From: Ectocarpus siliculosus | Lineage: Eukaryota; Sar; Phaeophyceae; Ectocarpales; Ectocarpaceae | DNA length: 64,000 nt | Direction of reading: 5' to 3' | Assembly: GCA_000310025.1 (NCBI GenBank) | Contig: FN649751.1 | Coordinates: 2,269,402 to 2,333,401 of the forward strand | Shown: in pieces, positions 26,320 through 38,815 of the stretch | How the letters are laid out: each line of letters opens with the position of its first letter | Position numbering within the stretch: the first letter of the stretch is position 1 | Notes under the pieces: generated by a model | What the model saw: the letters and a program-made list of their open reading frames with translations, nothing else | Told to the model about the DNA's origin: nothing | Databases searched by the model: none | Made by a program: the position numbers and the translations under genes

Positions 26320-29300
26320 TCACCCCATGTCGTGGCCTGCATTTCGGGCTGTTGCTGCCTGCCCACCGACACCGAACCGGCCAACCAGCTGCTGGTAAAT
26401 GTCGCGAACGGTGTCGTACTGGTTGTCGAAGGGGGCCTTCTCGTGCTCGAGAAACTCTTTCCACATGACCATGAACCGCGTTGAGGCTTCGTTCCTCCAG
26501 TCTCCGACAGCCCGGCTGCTGCTGCTGCTGCTGCTGCTGCTTCTGATGTGGTGATTCTTGCTCCTTGCCAGCCCACCAGTCTGCTCGGCCTCCAACGATG
26601 CCGCGGCGGTAGTAGAGAAGATAGTTCTCGAATCCCCTCCCTCTCCCGTTCTTCCTCCGCCGGCATAATTGCCGAAGCCACTCTGTCCTCCATATAGTGC
26701 TGGACACTCACCGTCGGTCTTGTCATGGCCACTGTTTGATGTGTATATTTTCTGCGGCTGCCGTTGGTCATGACGGGAGATGGCACCTGCGGCGATAGTC
26801 TCGGTCTTCCAAGGCAACAGGGGGGTTGCCCCTAGCGGATCGGGGGGAGTAATCAACACGTCCTCGTCGCCCCCCTGGCGCTCGACGCTCTGTTGCCGGG
26901 AAAGTCTGACAAGGTTAAGGTATGCGAGACCCGCGTTCTTTAAAACCGAGGCCTGCGGAGGCCTGTTTTGGATTTGTCGATGACACCGGTGTGGGGCAAG
27001 CGGGAGATGGGGAGAAGGTCAAAACTGAGCTGTAATGGTGGCGTGCCGGGTCGGACACGGCGGAACACACGCCGATAGAGCTTGACCGGAAACTGCGAAG
27101 CTTCCCGAACTTTACACGCATACTCTGAGTGTCATGGTTCCAGCTACGTACCCATACGTGGTAGGGCACTAGCGCCCCCCCGCTCACGAACTCACACACG
27201 CAGTTAAGAAGCCGACGTTGATTTTTCTACTTGAATTAACGCGAAGATATCCAACGAAATAAGACAAAAAGGCAAGGGACAAAACAAAAACAAGCACGCC
27301 CCACCCACATTCCGTTGTAGCTCCGCAGCACCGCTTCTAGGTACAGAACGGCTGTGACCATCATATCCCGCTCGAACGGGCCCCGCTCCTCATCTGGCAC
27401 CGCCAGAGCTCGCTCCAGGCCGTACGCGGCCGTCTCCGCGGCCGCGTCGTACACAATGATTCTCAGGGTGCTCTCCCACCACTCCGGCCCGTATTTGTCC
27501 CGCGGGGGCAGCGACAGGCTCCCGTCCTCGCTACCATCGTTGTTTTCGGTAGTGCTGGCAGCTGTGGCACGGCGGCTGCCTCCAAAGCGGCGGCGGTCTA
27601 CCAGCGTAGCAATCAAGCCCCAGACCCCGTTGCTGTTGCTACCGTAAGTGTCTCCGACGGTTGCGACCACCCGAAATTCTGCCGCCACTGTCGCCCAGGC
27701 CTTGGAGGAGTGGCAAACCCACAGTGCCGTCGGAAGCGGCGCCGAGTTGTGGCGGCGTACCACCCTCCTCGCCAGCCCCACGGGAACGAAGTCGTATGCG
27801 GTGTCCATGGATGGCTCGGGAAAGTTGGGCCTCCCTACCATGAAAATATTGCCCGAGGCGCGGTCGAAATTTGCGTCGAGAAACTCGAGCAAGGTGAAAC
27901 CGCCGCCGCCACTAGCTTTGTCATGGGTGGAACCGGCGGCCGCGTATCTTTCGCCGGGAAAAATTATCTGTGTGTACGAAAGAAACGAGCGTACGAATAC
28001 CAAAAAAGAATCATGCACAAGTGCTAAGTTTCGGGAGTCCCAAACTCGCACTGATGCAACTTTAAGAGTAGAGATGATACCCGACGGCCGAAGAGACGCG
28101 TCGTTTTCAAAACCCGAAGAACATGCCGTACGCGTGACTAGCGCGCTGGGTACGGCAGCCCCAAATACACAGCGAATGCCGATGTCCGTAGAACAACGGG
28201 GAGCCGGGGGGAGGACACCGCTTTCGTGTACCTCGTTCGCTGAATCATTCACCTGAGGATATAGGTCCCTCTTCACGTCCCACCACAGGAAGGTCATCAT
28301 AGCCATGTTTAAGAGACTGACGTCTTGTCGGAACCCCTCGCAAACCTGCATGTACCTCGTGGATGTCCACTTCAATCCACAAAGCGAGTCCATTACGCAG
28401 GCGCGCGTTGGAAACAAAGTAAACAACGCAAGCGAACTCATCAATGCCCTCCCACGAGAGTCCGATGCGTCTCTTGAGTGACTTCTTACGGCCAACGAAA
28501 GCAGGGAAAAATCCTGGCGTGCTGTATCTGACTCAGCTAGCAAGATACCATTCCTGCATCAGAAGAAGGGAGTCCACCGTGCTCAGCGATACGAACCCTG
28601 CTAGATTCGATAGAAAATCCACACGCCTCGGTGGCTCAGGTGACTTAAGCCCCAAAGAAACATTAGAGTTTTACGGCCCGGCAGTGCAGACCGTCGTGGT
28701 GGCCAGTGCCACACTCTGCTATGGACGCTCCTACTCCTTTTAAGTCAATCCGCGAAGCAGGTGAGTCACCATCGCTTTACCGTACGATGTCCTTTCCCTC
28801 ACCATCTGGTCGTTGTTGATGAGAAATATCGACCTCGGCGGCAGTGGGCCGAGCACCGCCCTCGCGTAGCTGCTGAAGTGGGTGGCGCCCCTCTGGTCCC
28901 CCGCCGCGTAGCCCCTGGCTAGCTGTTCACGAACAAGCCCGATGCACGCCATGGTCGCCAACATAGTTCCGATTCCTTGGCCCAACCACCGTCTGTTGGC
29001 AGTGAGCAGCGCGTAACGGCTTGTTTGTTGGTGGCATACTTTGACGTGTTGCGTTTAAAAGCAAGCGAAGATAGTAATGAAATAATGTGCGGAGTACACG
29101 TAACGCCGTGCCCATCTGTCGGCCCATGCTGTAGGTTCACGGGTTCATGGAGTATACGAATAAATGCGACGAGACAGAAAGCAGGCAATGAAGAGACACC
29201 GGGCACACAAAACAGCCGTCAGATGAAACATGACCGTCCAACACCCCATATGTTTCGCTCCCGCAACTCTCTGTATTCAGCCTGTGATGAACATTCGCAA

Positions 29301-31831
29301 GTACTGCTTCGTCTTCATACATCATCACGTAGACTCTGGCTGACCTGACGAGATCGAACGTCTGGTACATGCCGACTCCGCAGAAAACGAACACCACGAT
29401 GTTGGGCTGCATCCAGAAGCGAGCGTGGACTCCGAACAGGAGTGGGTCATCGAGTGGCATATTCGACAACCAGTGGAACACGACCAAGTACAAGACTAGG
29501 GCCGCCAACAGTGCTGCCGGGGCGCTGAATCCCGTGTCGTCCCACGATGCCAGGACCCCAACTACGGTAGAACACGATGTCACCTTCCTCGACACTGGTG
29601 AGTCATTGTGTTTGGCCGTATTCTGCTGCTGCTTCTCCTTGCTGCCCGTCGAATTCCAGGTTGACCCTGTTGAACTCCCTCGCTCTGTCTCGTCTTTAGA
29701 TCTCGTACCCGCTGTCGATGCGGGACGTGGTGACGCCGCGCAACTAGTCTTCTTCGAGCGACGACGGATGCCCTTCTTTGTCCTGGACGATAGTGACGAC
29801 GCCAGCTCACTGCAGACCGTGCGGCTACCGGACGACGGTGCCACTAGAGCTCCAGAGAAAAACTCCACCATGAGACCCTTCGAAGACGTCGTCCCTGCTA
29901 CAATGTCAATACGCATTTCCCCCTCTCCTTCGCGTCCTCTTTCTCTCGACGGTATGAACACTAAGAGAGACAGCACCCCGAGCACGGCCAGAGCCGGAAC
30001 CACCCCGCCGAGTCCCTGCACTGACGACAGGTCGTCAAACCAACTCAAAAGGCGCTCTGCGCAGTCTCGGCCAAGGCCCTTGCCGCTACTGCCCCCGGCC
30101 TTGCCAGAGTAAAGCCGCAGAGATCCGTAATCGCCACGACGAATATGATGCAGAAAGCCACTCCACGTGGTAACGTTGCCCCACGATCCGCGCTTGGGTG
30201 CGCGCTTCGCGGCCAAGGGCAGAAAAGCGTACGGTGCAAGGCCGAGCAGAAACACGGCAGCAAGTAACGTAGTCTCTAAGGAGAGGCGGCGCCAAGGGTG
30301 CAGCTGCCGCTTCTGTTGCGGGTGCCCCTGTTGCTGTCGTTGTTGATGCGTGGTGTGGTATTGGCGGCAGCGCGAGGTGACGAGCTGGAGCATGACCCAG
30401 GCAGCCAGCGGGGCTACATACAACACCGCAGTGTGCTGGTTGCTGAGGGCGAGCCCGCTCACGAGCGCTCCTCCTGTGGCGGTGGCAAGCTCCCGGTGAA
30501 GCGAAAATTGCACAACAAGCGAGCACAGGAGTGAGAGAAGGAAGTTGTTGAGCGCGAAGACCTCAGCAGTGACGGAGTACTGCCAGGTCAGCGGGGAGAA
30601 CGCCATAAGTAACGCCGCACACCCTGACGCGAGCTCCCGCAGCAGTACTGTTGTTGCACCATCCCCACTCTTTCGCCACCACAACCGATCGCGGAGGCAC
30701 GTACTGACGCACTCGAAGAAGGTACTTTTCGATACAGTTTCTCCTACCGCCTGCTGCTGCTGCTGCTGCTGCTGCTGACGGTCATCAGTGCTTTCACCAT
30801 ATCTCCACCCCCAACGTGGGCGAAGCAGCAAAAGCGTTGTCTGCGCTGTGAATAGGACGGCAAGAGCCCCCATCATCGAAGCAGTTGCATTCGCGTACCA
30901 CGCGGGCGACGCTCCCCCGTCTGCCTCCGTGCCCGAGCTTAAGCCTACATATTCCAACAGAACCGGAAGACCGCGGGTGGTCATGTGGTTCAGGAGCGTG
31001 AACAGCGGGTAGCCTGGGGGATGAGCTGTGCCGAGGTGGCAGGACTCGGCCACCAGCTCGCCGGCATCGCCGCCAGGTATTCCGGGAGCAACCGTCGCCA
31101 GGTATACCCCAAAGGCACATGTACCGACCAGGAGTCCTGTTTACGTAAGAGGACCATGCGCACGGCGGTAGTGCATTTAGGGACCGTTTAGATCGGCTGT
31201 GGCGGCGTGTGCTTGTTTGGAGGACCAAGATACTCTTGGTGCCCATGGCCAAGGAAAATGGGGCCGAAAATGGCATGCGGACGAACTTCTATTGTTGCAA
31301 CACGAAACACTCCAGTACACGAACATTATATTAGGATATCAAATGAAAACAATTTCATTTGCCACCGCACGCCGTTGTGTGATTTGGTGTGGTGCACAAA
31401 GCATGACTGTCTCTGCAGATGACGTAGACGGGTAGATTGCACACACCTGCTGGAAAGATCGTTGTGGATCTGACGTGCGCTTCGGCTTGCTGCGGCAAAA
31501 GGGCCTGCGGTTGATTTCTTGGAGGCATGGTATCCGGTCAAGATGATAGAGCGAGGGAGAAGTCAAGTGTGCCAAGGCGTAGCTGAAGTTAGCGAGACGC
31601 TCTGGCAAAGATCGACCGCCGACCCACAAGACCGCTTCCTCTGAAAAAAAAAAATCGACAGGTTTCCAGTTCGTCCGGAGGCGGATTGGTTCTCCCCGGC
31701 TCCTCCTGACTCCTGCCTCCTGCCTGCTCCTGTGTTGGGCCTTGCTCTAGGCTGTGAGCTGTGATTGCATCGAGCGTGGCAGGTGGAGATACAAGAACCT
31801 TCGACTTTCCCTCACCTTCTCTCGCAGGCAT
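26320..31831 (-). CDS. TMEM260: TMEM260-like (DUF2723) polytopic protein O-mannosyltransferase
   Basis: Animal TMEM260 is an ER GT-C enzyme that O-mannosylates IPT domains; the algal substrate is unknown. Exons: 31831-31816 (only 16 nt), 31136-29345, 28992-28803, 28369-28253, 27967-27305, 26937-26320; total 3,396 nt, 1,131 aa, phases consistent. The N-terminal helix leads into [14 protein letters not shown] and [11 protein letters not shown], the signature of the family, with acidic D29 and E32 in the catalytic loop region. Several membrane segments follow. [18 protein letters not shown] and, in the lumenal part, [17 protein letters not shown] and IIFPGERY are also diagnostic. The C-terminal region ([27 protein letters not shown]) ends at the TGA at 26320. 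Inserts absent from a typical member include a Gln run (30756-30779) and a basic Ser/Lys-rich loop around 29590-29830. The tiny first exon is inferred from donor, phase and position only. Confidence 0.92.
26516..26544. repeat. CTG/CAG repeat coding for poly-Ser in TMEM260-like
   Basis: A run of CTG on the plus strand gives a serine run in the last exon of the minus-strand gene, next to the conserved C-terminal helices. Confidence 0.85.
30756..30779. repeat. CTG/CAG repeat coding for poly-Gln in TMEM260-like
   Basis: About eight CTG units on the plus strand, read as a Gln run between two predicted membrane segments of the minus-strand protein. Confidence 0.85.
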
Positions 31832-31883
31832 TCCCTACTGAATAGGGTTGGCCGGAGTCGTATCAATAGCCCCGGGCGTGCTC
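31832..31883. promoter_or_regulatory. Very compact divergent start region of TMEM260-like and HDHD3-like genes
   Basis: The inferred ATG of TMEM260-like (31831, -) and the first in-frame ATG of HDHD3-like (31884, +) are 52 bp apart. If the later ATG at 31980 is used for HDHD3, the distance is 148 bp. Either way the two 5' UTRs must overlap or be very short. No TATA-like motif was identified. Confidence 0.4.
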
Positions 31884-34800
31884 ATGCTGGGTTCTCGCCT
31901 AGCGTTCGCGTCTGCAGCTGTGAAATGGTCCCATCTGCCCGTTAGCACCCCGCCGCCTTCAACCAGGCGACTTCTGACCATGCGCGCAGGCCCGGACGTG
32001 CTATGTCTAGATTGCACGGGCACCATCATGCGGATAAAGGGCTCGATGCCAAGGTGCGTGACAGCGCTATCCACATGAATCCCGCATGAATTTGCTCGCC
32101 GATCCCCGAACCAACTTTCAAAATGTCACATTTTCCGTCTCCGTCTTCCGAACCCCCCCGTATCTGTTCCAACGTTCCAACAGTTCTTCCTGTAATAATG
32201 CGCAACGTGCTGTCTTGTGTATATGTACGACAGTGGAGTACAGCTGTACTACAACATCGCTCACTGTCTTGAATTAATTATCCGTGTGTACTACAAAGAC
32301 TACAGCTGTACAGTAGTGGTCCCGGTATGCCGGTCAAATAATGCCGGTCGCCCGGTATAATGCCGGTGAAATCGGCTGGACCGCACGAACCCGGTACTGC
32401 CGGTAAGGCGTAAGGCATACAGGCACTATACAGTAGAGGCACTATAATGCCGGTTCGGGGGTCCTCTGGTCCGTGAATAATGCCGGTTCTCAAGAATAAC
32501 CTTTGCTCACGTACGCAGCGCACACATAACACACACACACCATTTCGGGCCTACCAGCTGTATCCCTATGCTCCGCGCAATCAGTAGGGCACACCATGCC
32601 TTGTGCTGGGTGCAGGATGCGCACGATGCCAGACTCCACGCCAAAACCCTCTGACGATGTTCATACATGCCTAACCCTAACCCTATGCCAGCCCGACAGG
32701 CAGACATGAGGGGCTTCCTTGACAGTGTAGTATCTGATGGAAAAGGTTGCCGCAGATCAATGTTGCGTAGGCTAAACTTTGTTTAGCACCAGTACTGTAC
32801 GGTGCGCGGTGATGTTGTTGCTTCAGCAGGTAGGGGTTCTGTCCCAACAATGGTGTTTGTGTCGGACCTGATACCACCACACCTACGTGGAACATCAGTA
32901 CATACAGTCCGATGTTTTTTATCTGGGTTCTCCAATGTCATATTCTGGCTGGGGGGCGCATGTAACGTAGGCGGGACCAGTTCGAAAAATACATCGGTGC
33001 ACTCAGATGTTTTGTACTCCAGAGTATGCATATGTTGCTTAAAATGTACTTAGGGTGTTCAGATGTTCTTGGTTTCTTTGTTTCTTATTTTTTCGATGTT
33101 TGCGTTACGATATATCTTGTGCATACGTGTGCTTTCCGAGTCAAGGGAGGACATCGGGTCAGAAGGACAACTTGAGGTGTACGTCAGGAAGAGTTTGTGC
33201 ACAGACGCTGCTGTGCATACCACAAAAGAGAGCAGCAGACCCACAGATACATTTGAGGTACGGCCCATCGATGCGCGCGCCTCTGAATGATGCTCGGCCG
33301 CGGCATGCTTACCAAACCTCCTCACACGGCATCCACTTTCTTCCCCATCTCGTGATGCGTGTGTATGTACACTATGCTGGCGTATGATCACGTTTTCGTG
33401 CTGAATAACTCGATTATTTCCTGGATAGTGCCGGAACCGGCACTCTTCAGGCCGGGTTTATATAATGCCGGTGGCCTGCTTTGATGCCGGTGAACTCGAC
33501 TGGACCGCACTGGTGAACTCGGCTGGACCGCACCGGCATGATACCGGGACCAGTACTGTAGTCTAAAAGGCGTATCACACATGTACTGCGTTTTTCTGTT
33601 GAGCGGTGCTGGCGTTTGTGTTTCGTTTTGCGATGTCTTGAGTATTTTTTTTCCCGCCCACTTACCGTTGGTTGCATTAGATACCACAGCCGTGTGACAA
33701 CATTTTTGGGGTACCAAAGGTACCATGGTATTCTGTAGGGGGTGTGATATCTTATGCCACCCGTGTGATAAGGCACTCACAGCACCCCGTCTACAGGGGG
33801 TGTGATCGCAATGGGGTGTGATGACGTCGCCCGAATGATGAAGCGCTCTCACATGACCCGGCCTACAGGGGGTGTGACAATGATGGCGTGTGATTACGTC
33901 GCTCGTGTGATGAAGTGCGCTCAAAGCAGGAACCCGGGTACAGGGTGTGATGAAAGGGATAAAACAGGGTTAGCTGCAGATCATGTTGTGCGGGCCTCAG
34001 CAGCACATATGGTGTCGCGCACGGCTGCTGAGGGAGTCGTCTCAGCAGGGGCACACGTTTCCCCACGGCGGGGCTTTCAGCGCGGTTGTTAACTGCACCG
34101 CCTTCCATGGTATTGTCGGCCTCCATAGCGTTTGCGCGCAGGTCGCTTCGCTTGTGTTCTTGTGATCACGTGTTGTCACGCGCAGGTCGCTACGCTTGTG
34201 TGCTTGTGATCACGTGTTGTCACGTTGTCGCACCATGTGACAAGCGGGGGCCCCGTCGATAGTGTGCGGCTCAACCTTGGGGGAGGGTATCTTACGTATG
34301 TCACCGTGTGATAAAAATGACGTCTTTTTCAGGGCTAAATACACTAGCACACGTGTGTGCTATTGTGTGATTTTCCGAAGGGTGCGTATGTTATGTACGT
34401 GTGATATCTTGTGCAACCTACGTTAGTATAGGGTGATGGCGTGCTTCGAAGTCTACCCCATGCCCGGCCGGCTCGCTTCCCCTCAGTCAAACCTTCTTTC
34501 AAAGACAGTTTGCCGGGACATCAACCTTGCGGTTTCGGCCGGCTCATTTCTCCTCGGTCGCGCTACGTGTATCAACACACAACAATTCACCTACCATTTG
34601 CGCACTGCCGCTCTTTCTGCATTCCTGCCCCCAGCACACATGTAGGGTGTGCTACTAACAGAAGTATAGGCTTGGGGTTCGGGTCCCATTTCCTTTTCCA
34701 TGTTTCGGCGACTGACCCGCAGCAAAGCTCACGCGCCTCATCTCTAACGTGCTACCCCCGGTGCCGTGGCAGGCTCTACCTGGGCGTCCTGGAAGACCGC

Positions 34801-36734
34801 CTGGGCGTCTCGGAGGGCGGGCTTCCCGACAAGGTTTCCGAACAGGACCTCTTAGATTCCTTCCGGGCGTCGCTCAAGCGGAGGTCGAAGGAGCTGCCGT
34901 GCTTCGGCACGGGGGTCATGTCCTCCGAGGACTGGTGGGCGGAGGTCGTGATGGCGACATTTCGAGGGGCTGGGGTCTCGGACGAGACCCTCGGGATCAG
35001 CCAGGAAGGGGGCCGAGGTGGCGGCGGCGGCGGCGGCGGCGCTAGAGGCGGTCGTGTATTTGATGACGTCTTCGATCGGCTGTTTCACGATGTGTTCACC
35101 AGCACGACCGCGTGGGAGCTTGTGCCGGTGCGTTTCTGGGCCTTAAGTTTTATTTTGTGCGTGCATTCATTGGCTTGAAAGGGGGGAGGCGGAGGTCACG
35201 GGGTGGGAACTGTGAGAGGATGGGTGAGGGTTTGGCTGGCGATGTAAAAACGTTAGTGTCTTTGTACATTTCGAGTGCCCTGGAGAGATAGAGCAGCGGG
35301 TTGGCTCGGGCAGGCAAGCGATTCGTTCGCAAGAGGCGTTAAACCAAACACCGAAAAAAAGAAAAAAGCTTCGCGGCGTGCTGTTGCATTTTTCACGACG
35401 CACCTGAACCTTCCGGCCCTGGCAGAATTCAGCGTAAACTTGTTTTCATGGTCCCCCTGGTTGCCTCTCACTGCTATTGCTCTTGAGTGCACGAGAACGT
35501 ACACTACGATGTCTGCCGTTAATGAGTGTGACACCCTCTTCTTTTTCTTTTCTTTTTTTCATTTTTCATGATGTTCTTCGTGGGGTCTTGACGAGCAGGG
35601 AGCGGAAGAGGTGCTGGAGGATCTTCGCGCTTGGGTTGGGGAAGATGGAGGACCGCGGGCACTTGGCGCGGTGCGTACGTAACGCAGTTTCCGTTACTTA
35701 CTCTCAGACTTTCGCACGAAGAACTGACGGAAACGTCTACATGACCTCAGACCGAGCGTTTGGTTTTCTTTTTACCATGCGTTGGATTGAGACGTGCGGA
35801 TTGCATGATCGCGACACCTTGGGTGTGCTTGGAGGCCAGAAACGGTGTTTCCATGGAAAGTGATAGTTAACGACAAGCAAGGTTGGGCCACCTGGGCAAC
35901 ACATTTCCCGTCATTTGGACAAAGTATCATGACATTTTGGTGCATATGCATTTGTCGTGTTTGCTTCTTCCTCGGGCTAAGCTGCCGCTTTCGAATTGTT
36001 TTCCCTCGTTAGAACACAAACGTCTGTAAGCAAGCCCGCTAGCCGCGGTACAAGTCTCGGCAATTCGACTATTGTCCGTGTGCACATCTCCTGAAGTTGC
36101 TTGCTCACCCCGGCCCTTCTCCCTCTCTCGGTCCGCTGCCAAATAGGTGTCAAACTTTGACGAGCGCCTCCACCCGCTCCTTAAAAATCTCGGCGTGTAT
36201 GACTCCTTCGACTTCGTGCTCACATCGAGGTACAAAGCACTTCCTCGCAACGATAGCGCGTTTTCAACACCCCGGTTGTTTCGGTGTGTGTTGTTTCATC
36301 AGGGTTGTTTGTGGCTGTTGAATGGACACCGTGCACGACTTCGTTGTGGGTATTTGGCGTTGCGTCTCGCTCGGTGCGCACTAACGTTCGCGCTGCATGC
36401 GATTTGCAGTCATTATGCCAAAGAAACGCAAAATGCCTTGTGTCTACAAATGTTTTCGCTCAGGGAGTGTGGCTCGGAGAAACCCGAACCGCACATGTTC
36501 CTTGAAGCTCTCAAGCGGGCGGGATCGAGCGGCGGCGGGGACGGTGACGGGAGAGGGGTGATCGTTGGCGATACCTTCAGGACCGATGTGCTGGGCGCGA
36601 GATCGGTTGGCTGGGACGCTGTGCTCATCACGAGGGGGAAAGACCCAGCTACCGAGGAAGAGCAAGATACTAAGCATTACGCCCGCGTCAATGACCTGAG
36701 AGGCGTACCCGCCGCACTGGGCAGGGGACGATGA
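31884..36734 (+). CDS. HDHD3: HDHD3-like haloacid dehalogenase (HAD) superfamily hydrolase
   Basis: HAD hydrolases usually remove phosphate via an aspartyl-phosphate intermediate. Exons: 31884-32053, 34773-35127, 35599-35670, 36147-36229, 36464-36734; 951 nt, 316 aa (284 aa if the ATG at 31980 is used; the extra N-terminus could be an organelle leader). Motif I is LDCTGTIMRIKGS: the nucleophile Asp (residue 43) is present, but the usual second Asp is Thr. HDHD3 and cyanobacterial relatives also deviate here (DVKDT, DAVGT). The cap region contains SSEDWWAEVVMATFRGAGV, matching the HDHD3 WW signature. Motif II is VSNFDERL, motif III the Lys in SEKPEPHMFLEAL, motif IV VGDTFRTDVLGA. A Gly run (about 35020-35045) is inserted in the cap. 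Intron 1 is 2.7 kb because of transposon insertions. Substrate unknown; with motif I altered, phosphatase activity should not be assumed. Confidence 0.9.
32298..33563. mobile_element. Non-autonomous TIR DNA element (~1.27 kb) in HDHD3-like intron 1
   Basis: The left end (GACTACAG, then GTGGTCCCGGTATGCCGGT) is mirrored at the right end (read from the other strand GACTACAGTACTGG, then TCCCGGTAT). Both subterminal regions carry repeated TGCCGGT boxes and the phrase CGGCTGGACCGCAC in opposite orientation, as in transposons with clustered transposase-binding sites. No transposase frame and no clear target duplication were found. Confidence 0.6.
33663..34425. mobile_element. TIR DNA element, ~763 bp member of the TACCGT family
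   Basis: Left end TACCGTTGGTTGCATTAGAT; right end on the opposite strand TAACGTAGGTTGCACAAGAT. The interior is dense in GTGTGAT(A) motifs like those at 10725-11502, in the opposite orientation. Size matches that copy. It sits 100 bp from the 1.27 kb element in the same intron. No coding capacity recognised. Confidence 0.5.
34135..34224. repeat. Two-copy ~45 bp tandem duplication
   Basis: The phrase GCGCAGGTCGCT, then CGCTTGTG, then CTTGTGATCACGTGTTGTCA occurs twice head to tail, with only a few mismatches, inside the 763 bp TIR element. Confidence 0.8.
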
Positions 36735-38815
36735 CGACGTGTATTTTGATGGGGCCGGTTTTTTTAGAGGGTCTTGGTTTTGTAGGGACAGTGCGCGGTG
36801 GGGGGTGGCTGGCGGTTGGTTGTGGTGGTGCTGAGAGATACAATGTGTGTTGTTTCGGATGCTTTGAAGAGCCGAACGACATGTGCTTTGTTGGTGTGAT
36901 TTAATAATGTATGTCTATAAATAGCCTTACGAGAGCAGTCATATTTAGAAGTTTTGTTTGTGAAAAGCGACGGCACTAATGAAACTCTGGCTAGGCATTA
37001 ATTATGAAAATCTCCACCCACGTATCGCCCCGGCGTTCTGGTTTGTTTGTTGTGGTAGATATCATGGATCTCTTCTTGCAAGGGCACTCGTACAAGACCT
37101 CACGTACATGTCCTCGGAAACCATATCCAGGCAACCTAGGGCAAATGAAAAAGGCGTCGGTACAAATTTAACTTGGCCTCCGCCTACTAGCAGATTCTAT
37201 TAGGCGCCTACTTGGCGTCCTGTATCAAGTCCAAGTAGTTGGGAAATGGTGCCGCGTTTTCCGTAGCCCAGAGAGAGGGAGAGATAGAGAGAGAGAGACA
37301 GCAGAGGTGCACGGCACTACGAAAGGCCTTTTGTTCCTCTTGTGTTGCTTCTGTACCAGCAACACAATAATACGACTGGCTTTGAAGATATTAACTGAGG
37401 CTCTTGAAAGAGAAGTGTTTGAACCGAGCCTGTGCCGTCGGATACCGAGACGTCAACATGTTAACAGCAGTTGCACGTCGATGAAGGTAAGGAAACCCAG
37501 CACAAATGACGTAAAGGTTTTTATCCCTCACTGCAGAGAGTATGCCTCGTCTCCATCTAAAAAGGGCGAAGACTTCGTACATTCAGGACTTGCAACGTGC
37601 GGTCACCAACATAGACTTGGAAAATGGCAACGTCATATTCATATGCTATATCATACGTACCATTATTGTAGAACGAACAGACCAATGTAGAAGAAAGAAT
37701 CGATGCAGACCAATAGTTTTCATGTTTTCTGTTTTCACGTTGCACAGAAAGACAAATGATGAGCAAAAACAATTTCATTCCCCGTTATTTTCAAAATGAC
37801 CTTTCACCCACAAGCGTGAATAACGATTCATGCTATTTTTCTTGTTTCATCCTACGGCGTTCGCTGTGGCAGGGCGCCCACGTCATCCGCCTGTGCACGA
37901 ATGAGAGAACGATTACATTGATGTGTTCCGAGGCAAAGGAATGGTCATCATCGTGCCTGTGTTAGGCAGGGACATAAAATATGATTGCGCGGGACAGGTG
38001 GTAGGGGTGTGCCCCGGACCTCTTGTTGGCAGGCTGGCTTGACATGTGGACACACAGCCATCCCGCCCTCGAGGGTGTCCGTTGTGTTCGTGGTTCGAGG
38101 CTGAGACGGCTGACCACCGACACAGCCACGCAGGAGGCACCATTCAAGCTCAACCTACTGAGGGCGTGTATGAATGGCTCCCTACTGAAAGACGGCCGAT
38201 GGGAAGATTCTCACGTCTGGGGGTACGGCAAAAACGTGCGTGAATTGGAGTTTCCGACTTCCGACTGAAAGTGGTCAGTACGTACGGACAGACGGACGGA
38301 CGATGGACAATTTTTTATCCTAAAGAGCCGGTGTATCCTCTGCAGAGTGTGTCGTTCTCTTGGATGGGTAGAGGAATGGATAAGGGCTTCATGTCGGTGG
38401 ATTTTCCTAGGATGCAGCAAAGAAAGGCTTGGATTTTGTATATACTGTAGCATGACATGTGGACGAGGGCGTCATAACACTGATATCTCGTAGAACGTAG
38501 GCAACCACGAGCACAAGATATACTGCCAGATCTATCAAGAAAATCGTGCTGGCGCCTCGGAGCAAACCCAACAACCGGAAGTCTGCTCGCCCGGGACATA
38601 TATTCCCCCACCATTGTCCTCACTATATCCGCACCAAGAACGATGGTCGCACCACGAACACGTGTGTTCATGTCGAAAACATCCGTATGTCGTATGGTTT
38701 CTTTCATTGCCGCCAGAGAAGAAGCACATTAGTGACAGGGAATTAAACAACTGTGTCGCCGTAAATCAAGTCAAACCACGCACGGACGTACACGTGAACC
38801 AATCTTAGGGTTAAT
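36735..38815. other. Tail-to-tail intergenic region
   Basis: Between the HDHD3-like stop (+) and the LRRC45-like stop (-). Holds both 3' UTRs, a GA-rich stretch near 37265-37300 and a short GACG-like repeat near 38285. I see no gene. Confidence 0.5.

Noticed and set aside
27648-28256. 202-codon plus-strand open frame
   Set aside because: Antisense to TMEM260-like exons, whose conserved motifs and splice phases identify the true strand.
34140-34224. The 45 bp duplication as a possible start of a CRISPR-like or satellite array
   Set aside because: Only two adjacent units, no spacers, and it lies inside a TIR element.
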